From assembly GCF_001705035.1 (NCBI RefSeq), contig NZ_MCIG01000005.1, positions 26,178 to 90,177 on the forward strand: 64,000 nt of DNA, read 5' to 3'. The DNA comes from Curtobacterium sp. UCD-KPL2560. GTDB taxonomy: Bacteria; Actinomycetota; Actinomycetes; Actinomycetales; Microbacteriaceae. The position numbers and the translations under genes were made by a program. Position 1 is the first letter of the stretch; every line of letters begins with the position of its first letter. A model generated the notes under the pieces. It did not search any database and had not been told where the DNA came from. It saw nothing but the letters and a program-made list of their open reading frames with translations. Below, in pieces: positions 47,655 through 59,289 of the stretch.

Positions 47655-49039
47655 CACGGCGCGCGCCTGGGGTCGAGGAGCACGCGGTCGGCCGTCGGTG
47701 CGACGCCCGGTGCTGCCTGGATGCCGGTCACCGTGGTCGGCGTCGTGATGGTGATGATCCCGAGCAGGTTGACCGCGGTCCTGCCGGACTGCAGCGACCA
47801 CGTGCCGTAGGGCAGGGCGATCGTCACCGGCTGGCCGAGGGGGAGCTTCGTGAACCGGTACTGGGCTCCCTTCGCGCACCCGGGGTCGCCGGAGTTCGGC
47901 ACCGGCGCGACGGAGTTGGCGAGGACCTCGTTGACGCTGTTCGTCGGGAGGGTGATCGTGACGAGCTGCACCGACGCCCGCACCGCGTTCGTCCCGGCGA
48001 CCGGCTGCCCCGGGCTCCGCGGAGCCACAGCGGTGCCGCTCCCGGTCGTCCAGTTCTCCGGGTCGGTGCTGGCGCACGTCGCCGGTACGCCGGCGACCGC
48101 CTTGTAGCCGTCGGTGAACGGGAAGACCTGCGTCGTCGTGCCGACCGCGAAGGGGCCCTGGTCGGCGGTCTTGCGCCGCAGCGTCACCGGCATCGTGGTC
48201 GGCGCGGTGAACGCCGTGGTCGGCGCGTTGGGGTCGCCCCACTGCGGTGCGACCGTGAGGGCGGTGTCGTAGTTCATGTTCGCAGCCGCGGTCTGGTTCG
48301 CGCTCACGCGGACGGTCGTCGAGGGCGTCGCCGTCTGGGCGCCGAGCGACCCCGAGGACGTGCCGTCGTCGATGTTGCCCGGCTTCGTCACCGAGACGTC
48401 GTACCGGCCGGGCTTCACGTTGAGGGCGTAGCTGCAGCCCGTGGCGTCCGTGACCGGCACCGTCGAGGTGACCGGGCCGGCACCGTCGGGGTTCGTGGCC
48501 GCGGGGGCGATCGACACCATGGCCCCCTGGTTCCCGCTGCCGTCGACCCGGGACACCGACACGATGATCGTGCCGAGGCCCGCCGCCGTGACCGCCGAGG
48601 TCGGGGCGACCATGCTGTTCATCGCGACCGACTGGTCGGACCCCCGACCGCCGGCGCTCCAGCTGATGGTCATGGCGACGCGCTTGTAGGCGAGGGGGCC
48701 ACCCCCGCTGCCGCAGGCGTTCGCGGTGCCGGAGGAGGCGACCCACCGTGCGGTCTGCACGACCCGGTAGTCGATGCCCGCGACACGCTGCACCGACGTG
48801 CCGTCGACGACGCCGAACAGGTTGGTCGACGTGCGTGCGCGGTCGATGCCGTCCTGCGCGAGGCCGATCGCGACCTCCCGGGAGCGGGAGCCGTGCGTGA
48901 GGTAGAGCGAGCTCGCGATGCCCATCGCCACACCGGCCGCGATCATCGCGAAGACCGTCATGGCGACGAGGACCTCGACGATGGAGACCCCGTCGTCGTG
49001 CTCGCGTGCGTCACGCAGGAGTGCGGTCAGTCGCAGCAC
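47654..49039 (-). CDS. Large PilV-like minor pilin
   Basis: A 461-residue protein with a prepilin N-terminus (leader ending DDG, then VSIVEVLVAMTVFAMIAAGV, Glu at +5). The ectodomain is very long for a pilin. Its middle (about 150-260) reads like a carboxypeptidase-regulatory or SpaA-type beta domain: SRVDGSGNQGAMVSIAP and LNVKPGRYDVSVTKPG. GTG 49039 has a strong GGAGGTGA site. It may extend from the pilus tip as an adhesin. Confidence 0.8.
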   Translation of the reverse strand: MLRLTALLRDAREHDDGVSIVEVLVAMTVFAMIAAGVAMGIASSLYLTHGSRSREVAIGLAQDGIDRARTSTNLFGVVDGTSVQRVAGIDYRVVQTARWVASSGTANACGSGGGPLAYKRVAMTISWSAGGRGSDQSVAMNSMVAPTSAVTAAGLGTIIVSVSRVDGSGNQGAMVSIAPAATNPDGAGPVTSTVPVTDATGCSYALNVKPGRYDVSVTKPGNIDDGTSSGSLGAQTATPSTTVRVSANQTAAANMNYDTALTVAPQWGDPNAPTTAFTAPTTMPVTLRRKTADQGPFAVGTTTQVFPFTDGYKAVAGVPATCASTDPENWTTGSGTAVAPRSPGQPVAGTNAVRASVQLVTITLPTNSVNEVLANSVAPVPNSGDPGCAKGAQYRFTKLPLGQPVTIALPYGTWSLQSGRTAVNLLGIITITTPTTVTGIQAAPGVAPTADRVLLDPRRAP

Positions 49040-49073
49040 GGGTCACCTCCGATCGTCCTCGAGTACGAACACT

Positions 49074-49101
49074 GGACGGGGCCGTCAGCACGACCCCGTC
49101 C
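49074..49101 (-). terminator. Hairpin attenuator after pilA
   Basis: 49074-49081 pairs with 49094-49101 (8 bp GC-rich), with a small inner 3-bp stem. It lies between the pilA stop and the first minor pilin gene. It would let pilA be made in excess of the minor pilins from one transcript. Confidence 0.6.
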
Positions 49102-49118
49102 GCGTTGTTTGCGCCGGC

Positions 49119-49550
49119 TTACTTGCCGCAGACGTCCGCCTTGGCTCCGCCGTCCTGGTCGACGTGGAAGATGTTGCCCGCGTTGCTGGTCGCCTGGATG
49201 CAGAACGTGCCTGCCTTCGCATCGGCGCTCTTGAGGTCGGGGGCCACGCCCTTGTCCGCGTACGTTCCGGCGCTGAAGCCGGACAGAGTCGAGAGAAGGC
49301 CCGTCGCCGGGAACGCGTTCGTCTGCGTGTAGTTCGCGATGATCGCCGTCTTCGCGTTCTGCAGGTCCGACTTCGCGGCCGCGTCCTTCGCATTGTTCTG
49401 CACGTTCAGGTACACCGGGATCGCGATGGCCGCGAGGATGCCGATGATGATCACGACGACCAGGAGTTCGATGAGCGTGAAGCCCTTCTCCTCGTCCTCG
49501 AGGAGACCCTTGCGACGCGCGTCGAGCTTGCCCATGAGAGCGAAGTACAT
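49119..49550 (-). CDS. pilA: Major type IV pilin PilA
   Basis: The pilus subunit, 143 residues before processing. The 23-residue leader ends LEDEEKG; the cut before FTLIELLVVVIIIGILAAIA gives Phe at +1 and Glu at +5. Two Cys near the C-terminus (FCIQATS and DVCGK) could form the D-region disulfide. ATG 49550 is chosen over ATG 49535; neither has a strong ribosome site. A 215-bp gap before it (49551-49765) could hold its own promoter. A hairpin follows it. Confidence 0.92.
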   Translation of the reverse strand: MYFALMGKLDARRKGLLEDEEKGFTLIELLVVVIIIGILAAIAIPVYLNVQNNAKDAAAKSDLQNAKTAIIANYTQTNAFPATGLLSTLSGFSAGTYADKGVAPDLKSADAKAGTFCIQATSNAGNIFHVDQDGGAKADVCGK

Positions 49551-49768
49551 TGTTGTTCCATTCTTCGGGAGTGAATGTCGGGAGGAAGTCTGTGGGGCCT
49601 TTCCGGCCGCCTGGGCAAGCGTATTGACGTCATTCCTGGGGCAGCATCCCGAGAACGGGGGCCAGTACGCCTCCCCGCCGACCCCAGTCCCGGGGGTACG
49701 CACGACCGCGCCGCCCCCGCACGGGGGTCGCAGCCCCGGGAACACGGGGATGTAGGAAGGTTGCCGAA

Positions 49769-50992
49769 CTACTTGACGAGTGAGGTGATCTGGAAGATCG
49801 GCAGGTAGAGCGCGACGATCATGCCGCCGACGACCACGCCCAGGAATGCGATCAACAATGGTTCGATCAACGAGGTGAGGGCCTCGGTGGTCGCCTCGAC
49901 CTCGGCGTCGTAGAAGACCGATATCTTCTCGAGCATGGTCTCCAGGGATCCCGCGTCCTCACCGACCGCGACCATCTGCGACACCATCGACGGGAAGACC
50001 TTCTCGGCCGAGAGCGGGACGTTGATGGAATCCCCCTTGCGCACGGCTTCCGCGACGCGTTGCAGCGCTTTCTCGACGACGAAGTTGTTCGACACTTCTC
50101 CGGCGATCTGCAACGCCTGCAGGATCGGCACACCGGCACCGATCATGTTCGACAGGTTGCGCGAGAACCGGGCGATGACGATCTTGCGGTTGAGCTGCCC
50201 GAACACCGGGAGCCGCAGCTTGAGCGGGTCGACGAAGGCGCGCACCCGGTCGGTGTGCTTGTTCGCCCGCCACCAGATCCACCCGACGACGGCGCCGACG
50301 AGCAGCACCGGACCGACGAAGACCATCGCGTGCGAGGCCGCGACGAGCACGAGTGTCGGCAACGGCAGCTGCCCGCCGAGCCCCTCGAACATCTTCTGGA
50401 AGATCGGCACGATGAAGATCAGCATGATCATCACCGCGAGGAGCGACATCACGAGCACGACGACCGGGTAGGTCATCGCCGACCGGATGGTGGTGCGGAG
50501 CTTGTGCTCCTTCTCGAAGTTCGTCGCGATGGAGTCCATGGCCTGGTCGAGGAACCCGCCGGTCTCCCCCGCCCGGATCATGTTGATCATGATCGGCGGG
50601 AAGTCGACCGGGTACTTCGCGACGGCGTCGGAGAACGAGACACCGCGCTCGACGTCGTCCCGCACCTTGCCGAGGATCTCCTTGAGCTTCTTGCTCTCGG
50701 TCTGGTCGGCCAGGATCGACAGCGCCCGGAGGAGCGACAACCCCGAGGACAGCATGGTCGAGGCCTGCCGCGACGTGATCGCGAGGTCCTTCAGCCCGAC
50801 GCCGCGCTCGAACCCGGGGATCTTGATCTCGGTCTGCAGACCGGTGCCGGCTGTCGCTTCGGTGATCGCGATCGGCGAGACGCCCATCCCGCGCAGGCGT
50901 TGGACGACCGCACCCTCGGAGGCGGCGTCGAGCCGGCCCTTGACGAGCTTGCCGCTGCCGTCGCGGCCGCGGTAGTCGAATGCGAGCGACAT
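49769..50992 (-). CDS. pilC: Type IV pilus platform protein PilC
   Basis: PilC is the membrane platform that PilB and PilT turn. The 407-residue protein has the two GspF domains, each ending in membrane segments (TYPVVVLVMSLLAVMIMLIF and LIEPLLIAFLGVVVGGMIV). Motifs GLSLLRALSILADQTE and GETGGFLDQAM are typical. Its ATG overlaps the pilT stop by one base. Confidence 0.93.
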   Translation of the reverse strand: MSLAFDYRGRDGSGKLVKGRLDAASEGAVVQRLRGMGVSPIAITEATAGTGLQTEIKIPGFERGVGLKDLAITSRQASTMLSSGLSLLRALSILADQTESKKLKEILGKVRDDVERGVSFSDAVAKYPVDFPPIMINMIRAGETGGFLDQAMDSIATNFEKEHKLRTTIRSAMTYPVVVLVMSLLAVMIMLIFIVPIFQKMFEGLGGQLPLPTLVLVAASHAMVFVGPVLLVGAVVGWIWWRANKHTDRVRAFVDPLKLRLPVFGQLNRKIVIARFSRNLSNMIGAGVPILQALQIAGEVSNNFVVEKALQRVAEAVRKGDSINVPLSAEKVFPSMVSQMVAVGEDAGSLETMLEKISVFYDAEVEATTEALTSLIEPLLIAFLGVVVGGMIVALYLPIFQITSLVK

Positions 50993-52692
50993 CAGTGGCC
51001 TCCCGAGTACTTGTCGCCGAAGTCGATCTCCGCCGCGGCGATGGCGGCGGCGGACGACTCGGACGGCGACTCGACGCGCTGCACGAGGCGGTCGAAGCCG
51101 TCCTCGTCGTGCACCTTCTCCATCGCCGCGGCGCGCGTGACGGTGCCGACGTTGACGAGTTCGGCGAGGTCCTGGTCCATCGTGTGCATGCCCGCGTCGC
51201 GCCCGGCCTGCATGGCCGAGGTGATCTGGTGGGTCTTGCCCTCGCGGACGAGGTTGGCGATCGCCGGGGTGGTCTTCATGATCTCCGTCGCGACGACCCG
51301 GCCCGAGCCGTTCGCCTTCGGCACGAGGGTCTGGCAGACGACGCCCTCGAGCGTTGCGGCGAGCTGCGTGCGGATCTGTCCCTGCTGGTGCGGCGGGAAC
51401 ACGTCGATGACGCGGTCGATCGTGCCCGGCGCGCTCTGCGTGTGCAGCGTCGCGAACACCAGGTGGCCGGTCTCGGCGGCGGTGAGGGCGACGGAGATGG
51501 TCTCGAGGTCGCGGAGCTCACCGATCAGGATGACGTCGGGGTCCTGGCGGAGCACGTGCTTGAGCGCCGCGGCGAACGAGTGCGTGTCTGCGCCGACCTC
51601 GCGCTGGTTGATGATCGCCCGCTTGTGGTCGTGCAGGAACTCGATCGGGTCCTCGACGGTGACGATGTGGTCGGCACGGGTCTCGTTGACGAGGTCGATG
51701 AGGGCCGCGAGCGTCGTCGACTTGCCGGACCCGGTGGGCCCGGTCACCAGGACGAGTCCGCGGGACAGCTTCGCGAAGCGCCCGACGTGCTCCGGGATGC
51801 CGAGCTGCTTGAGCGTCTTGATCCGCGTCGGGATGATGCGGAAGGCGGCGCCCCAGTTGCCGCGCTGCTGGTAGTAGTTCACGCGGAAGCGGTACTCCGG
51901 CGACAGCGAGTACGCGAAGTCGAGTTCCTGCTCGTGGTCGAACTGTCCGGTCTGCTCCGGGGTGAGCAGGGTCTTGAGCGCGGCGATCACCTTGTTGCGT
52001 GACCACGGTCCACCGGGCACGGCGGGGCGGAGCGATCCGTCGACGCGGACGGTGGGCGGGGCGTCGGCGGTGACGTGCAGGTCCGAGGCGTCCTGGTAGA
52101 CCACCTGGGCCAGCGCCGTGACGAGGTCGCCGTCGGCGACCTCACGTGCGTGGCGGGTGAAGCCGATCTCGGGGTGCCCGGTGCTCACGGCGGGCGCCGG
52201 CAGCGCACCGCCGACCGGGGCGGTCGGGACGACCGGGAGGACCGTGGTCGCTGCCGCGGGCGCCACCGGCAGGTGCTCGGTCGCCGCTCCGGCCGTGTCG
52301 GCCCACGCGGTCGGACCCGCGGTCGCCGCTCCGGCCGGATCGGCCCAGCTCGGCACGCCGGCGGACGCGACCGGTTCGCCGTACCCGTAGGTCGCGGTCG
52401 ACGCCGGCACGGCAGCCGGCGGCGTCGCGGGCGCGGCGTCGGGCTGTGCGACGGGGCTGGCCAGGGGAGGACCCCCCGCGGGTACGGACCACGCGGCCTG
52501 CACGTCGGCGGAGAGGTCGTACACCGACCCGGCCGCCCCGGACCCCTCGGGCGCCTCGGCCCCCACGGCAGCGGCCGCAGCAGCCAGCCGCGCGGCCCGT
52601 CGGCTGCCGCCGACCTCGTCGCCGGGTCGCCCGGGGTGCCAGCCGGCGACGGGGGCGTCGCCGGACTCGATGTCGTACACGGATTCGTCCAT
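50992..52692 (-). CDS. pilT: Pilus retraction ATPase PilT with long disordered N-terminus
   Basis: PilT is the hexameric ATPase that retracts the pilus. The PilT core starts near residue 190 and carries Walker A GPTGSGKST (~320), the Asp box, Walker B ILIGELRDLETI, His box GHLVFATLHT and the PilT signature-like IANLVREGKTH. The first ~185 residues are an Ala/Pro/Gly/Thr-rich extension that ordinary PilT (about 345-370 residues) lacks. ATG 52692 (MDESVYDIESGDAPVAG) is the first start in frame; the total is 566 residues. It lies 20 bp after pilB. Confidence 0.9.
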   Translation of the reverse strand: MDESVYDIESGDAPVAGWHPGRPGDEVGGSRRAARLAAAAAAVGAEAPEGSGAAGSVYDLSADVQAAWSVPAGGPPLASPVAQPDAAPATPPAAVPASTATYGYGEPVASAGVPSWADPAGAATAGPTAWADTAGAATEHLPVAPAAATTVLPVVPTAPVGGALPAPAVSTGHPEIGFTRHAREVADGDLVTALAQVVYQDASDLHVTADAPPTVRVDGSLRPAVPGGPWSRNKVIAALKTLLTPEQTGQFDHEQELDFAYSLSPEYRFRVNYYQQRGNWGAAFRIIPTRIKTLKQLGIPEHVGRFAKLSRGLVLVTGPTGSGKSTTLAALIDLVNETRADHIVTVEDPIEFLHDHKRAIINQREVGADTHSFAAALKHVLRQDPDVILIGELRDLETISVALTAAETGHLVFATLHTQSAPGTIDRVIDVFPPHQQGQIRTQLAATLEGVVCQTLVPKANGSGRVVATEIMKTTPAIANLVREGKTHQITSAMQAGRDAGMHTMDQDLAELVNVGTVTRAAAMEKVHDEDGFDRLVQRVESPSESSAAAIAAAEIDFGDKYSGGH

Positions 52693-52712
52693 GGTCCTGG
52701 TGTCCCTGCCTG

Positions 52713-54383
52713 CTACGCGACGACGCGCAGGATCTCGTCGACGCTGGTCCGGCCCAGCAGGACCTTCTGCCAGCCGTCCTGTCGGAGGGTGAGCATCCCC
52801 TGCTCGCGGGCGACGCGGCCGATCTCGGCGCTCGAGGCGCGCGCGACGGCGAGGCGTTCGATCTCCTCGGTCACGGTCATCACCTCGTGCAGCGCGATGC
52901 GTCCGCGGTACCCGGTGTTCGAGCAGACCGCGCAGCCGACGGGGGCGAAGAACGGCGGGACCACGGCACCGTCGTCGGGCACGAGTCCGAGCGCGACGAG
53001 CTGGGCGGTCGGGACCTCGGCCGGCACCTTGCACCGGTCGCAGAGCCGGCGCGCGAGGCGCTGTGCCACGACCGCGTCGAGCGCGGACCCGACGAGGAAC
53101 GGCTCGATGTCCATCTCGGTCAGGCGGGTGATCGCCGACGGCGCGTCGTTCGTGTGCAGCGTCGAGAGCACGAGGTGCCCGGTGAGCGACGCCTCGATCG
53201 CGATCTGCGCGGTCTCGTGGTCGCGGATCTCGCCGAGCAGCACGACGTCGGGGTCCGAGCGCAGGATGGACCGCAGGGCCGAGGCGAACGTCAGCCCGGC
53301 CTTGGGGTTGACCTGCACCTGGTTGATGCCCGCCATCCGGTACTCGACCGGGTCCTCGACGGTGATGACGTTGATCTCGGGCCGGGCGACCGCGTTGAGG
53401 GTCGTGTACAGCGTCGTCGACTTGCCGGACCCGGTGGGGCCGGTCACGAGGATCATGCCGTACGGCTTCGAGTAGGAGCGTCGGTACGCCTGCGCGTTGT
53501 GCTCGAGCAGGTCGAGGTCACCGAGGGACATCGACGTGTTCGTGTTGTCGAGGATCCGCATGACGACCTTCTCGCCCCACACGGTCGGCAGCGTCGCGAC
53601 CCGGAGGTCGATCTGCCGGCCGCCGTGGCGCACGGACATGCGGCCGTCCTGCGGCTTCCGACGCTCGGCGATGTCGATGTCGCTCATGATCTTGAGCCGA
53701 CTGATGACGCCGTTCTGGATCGTCTTCGGCGCGGGAGCCATCTCGTGCAGCACGCCGTCGATGCGGTACCGCACCCGCACCTCGTGCTCGCCGGGCTCGA
53801 TGTGGATGTCCGAGGCGTGGTCCTGGATCGCCTGCGACACGAGCAGGTTCACGAAGCGCACGATCGGGACGTCGTCGAGCGACCCCGCGGCGAGGTCGAC
53901 GCGCTCGTCCGCACGGGCGGAGGCTTCCTCCTCGAGGGAGGACGTCAGGTCGTTCAGCTCGTCGTCGGCCCGGAGGTAGCGGTCGAGCGCCGAGTGGAGC
54001 TCGCGCTCGTCGACCTGCACGGGCTTCACGGTGCGACCGGACGCGGCGCGGGCGTCGTCGATCGCGAGGACGTTCGTCGGGTTCACCATCGCGAGCACGA
54101 GGACCTCGCCCTCGAAGCCGATGCCGAGCACCCCGTGGCGGCGACAGAGCGCGGCCGGGAGCATCGACACCGCCGTGCCGTCCACCGGGTAGTCGGTGAG
54201 CGGCACCGTGCGCGAGTTCTGCGACGCGGCGCGTGCGGTGATGTACTGCGCCTCGCTCACGACGCCCTGGTCGACAAGGGTCTGGATGGAGCGTTCGTCG
54301 ACGTCCTCGTCGCCGGTCATGGCGTCGAGGTGTTCGATCGGCAGGGCGCCGTTGAGGATGAGGATCTCGGAGAGCGTGGCCAT
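52713..54383 (-). CDS. pilB: Pilus extension ATPase PilB
   Basis: PilB drives pilin assembly. The 556-residue protein has an MshEN-type N-terminal domain (~1-150), Walker A GPTGSGKST (~313), Walker B VVLLGEIRDHETA, a His box and the two Cys pairs that bind zinc (CDRCKVP and CAVCSNTGYRG). ATG 54383 has GAAGGAG upstream. It is the first gene of the pilus operon. A -10-like box and a strong hairpin lie just before it. Confidence 0.94.
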   Translation of the reverse strand: MATLSEILILNGALPIEHLDAMTGDEDVDERSIQTLVDQGVVSEAQYITARAASQNSRTVPLTDYPVDGTAVSMLPAALCRRHGVLGIGFEGEVLVLAMVNPTNVLAIDDARAASGRTVKPVQVDERELHSALDRYLRADDELNDLTSSLEEEASARADERVDLAAGSLDDVPIVRFVNLLVSQAIQDHASDIHIEPGEHEVRVRYRIDGVLHEMAPAPKTIQNGVISRLKIMSDIDIAERRKPQDGRMSVRHGGRQIDLRVATLPTVWGEKVVMRILDNTNTSMSLGDLDLLEHNAQAYRRSYSKPYGMILVTGPTGSGKSTTLYTTLNAVARPEINVITVEDPVEYRMAGINQVQVNPKAGLTFASALRSILRSDPDVVLLGEIRDHETAQIAIEASLTGHLVLSTLHTNDAPSAITRLTEMDIEPFLVGSALDAVVAQRLARRLCDRCKVPAEVPTAQLVALGLVPDDGAVVPPFFAPVGCAVCSNTGYRGRIALHEVMTVTEEIERLAVARASSAEIGRVAREQGMLTLRQDGWQKVLLGRTSVDEILRVVA

Positions 54384-54721
54384 GTACCCCGGGAACTCCT
54401 TCGGGTCGAGTTCGGGTCTGTGTGGTCGGCGCCGCGACGACGCGGCGCCCGTCCACGCTACGGTCGGCGGCACCCGCCCCCGCAGTCCCACAACGAGGGG
54501 GCGGCGGGGTGTCCGGTGTCCCCAGTGCTGGGGTACCGGTCGGTGTCCGGGTGGTCGCAGCGCTCCGTCCATGCCGAGAGCGTGCCGCACGCGAGCACGC
54601 ACGCGGGTCCGCTCCGGCGCTGCTGTGGACGACCGCTGGCCCCGCACTGCCTGTGGAGGAAGGAAGCCCGGATCGACGGCAGACCCTCGACGCGTGCCAC
54701 CCGCTGGAGACATGATGAGTC
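54384..54721. other. Divergent pilB / VOC gene gap
   Basis: No gene is supported in this 338-bp gap. The pilB side carries a -10-like box and a 9-bp hairpin. The VOC side has only a GGAG about 12 nt before its ATG. No clear -35 is seen for either, so control by activators is possible. Confidence 0.5.
54428..54460 (-). promoter_or_regulatory. pilB: Possible pilB promoter with a hairpin at the transcript start
   Basis: A minus-strand -10 TAGCGT (54455-54460) lacks a good -35. The start would fall near 54448. 54428-54436 pairs perfectly with 54441-54449 (9 bp, 4-nt loop), so the transcript would begin with a stable stem-loop, a feature that can protect mRNA 5' ends. Confidence 0.4.
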
Positions 54722-55117
54722 ATGGACATCACGAGCGTGACCGTGGGGTTGCCCGTCACCGACATCGAGGCGTCCTGCCTCTGGTACGGCGCGGTGTTCG
54801 AGCGGCTCGAACCGGACCTCGAGCCCGAGGACGGCGTCGCCGAGTACGAGGTCGGCGGGATCTGGGTGCAGCTCTTCGTCGACCCGGACGCCGAGGACAA
54901 CCCGGTCAGCCTGCGCTTCGGGATCGACGACGTCCGCGCGCAGCACGACCGGATCGCCGCGCTCGGCATCGACGTCGGCCCGGTCGGGTGCGTCGACGGC
55001 GCCGTCGACTGGTTCGACGTGCGCGACCCCGACGGCAACGTGCTCAGCCTGTTCTCGCTCGTCGACGAGACCGGCCGCGGGTCCGGACGCGACCGCGGGT
55101 CCGGACGCGCGGCCTGA
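54722..55117 (+). CDS. VOC (glyoxalase-like) family protein
   Basis: A 131-residue vicinal-oxygen-chelate protein with the two beta-alpha-beta-beta-beta halves: ITSVTVGLPVTDIEASCLWY, then VSLRFGIDDVRAQHDRIAA, and the ending WFDVRDPDGNVLSLFSL. A metal-ligand Glu is not certain. The last 17 residues (GRGSGRDRGSGR) come from an 18-bp tandem duplication. It stands alone, divergent from pilB and convergent with rpoC. Substrate unknown. Confidence 0.82.
   Translation: MDITSVTVGLPVTDIEASCLWYGAVFERLEPDLEPEDGVAEYEVGGIWVQLFVDPDAEDNPVSLRFGIDDVRAQHDRIAALGIDVGPVGCVDGAVDWFDVRDPDGNVLSLFSLVDETGRGSGRDRGSGRAA
55076..55109. repeat. 18-bp tandem duplication at the VOC gene 3' end
   Basis: A 16-bp core is identical at 55076-55091 and 55094-55109. 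It codes the RGSGR repeat just before the stop at 55117, and the period keeps the frame. Confidence 0.75.
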
Positions 55118-55158
55118 CGCCGCCTCGCGACCGGACGCGGTCCGACGCGACCACCCGA

Positions 55159-55202
55159 CGGACGGGAGGCGCGGTGCCGGCCCGCACCGCGCCTCCCGTC
55201 CG
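55159..55202 (+). terminator. Near-perfect 44-bp palindrome after the VOC gene
   Basis: Arms 55159-55177 and 55184-55202 are exact reverse complements; only one pair near the centre mismatches. The sequence is almost identical to the palindrome at 1579-1624. It can end the VOC transcript and belongs to the dispersed repeat family. Confidence 0.7.
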
Positions 55203-55277
55203 CCCCTGGTCACCCCACGGCACCGCGGCGGCCCGCACAGGCGGGCGCCGGTCCGGCGGCGTCCCCGGCGCACGAGC

Positions 55278-55310
55278 AGGGCCCCACCTCCGTGACGGAG
55301 GTGGGGCCCT
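55278..55310. terminator. Bidirectional terminator between the VOC gene and rpoC
   Basis: 55278-55292 pairs perfectly with 55296-55310 (15 bp, 3-nt loop). It lies 51 bp after the rpoC stop and serves convergent transcripts. The plus side is followed by TTCTCGTT. Confidence 0.8.
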
Positions 55311-55360
55311 TCTCGTTCAGCGCGACGTCAGTCGGTGCGACGTCGGTCGGCTGGGGCGGT

Positions 55361-59242
<3,882 letters not shown>

Positions 59243-59289
59243 TGTTCTTCTCTCTTGCTGAGTTCGAAACGTGTTCGGTACGGGCCGGA

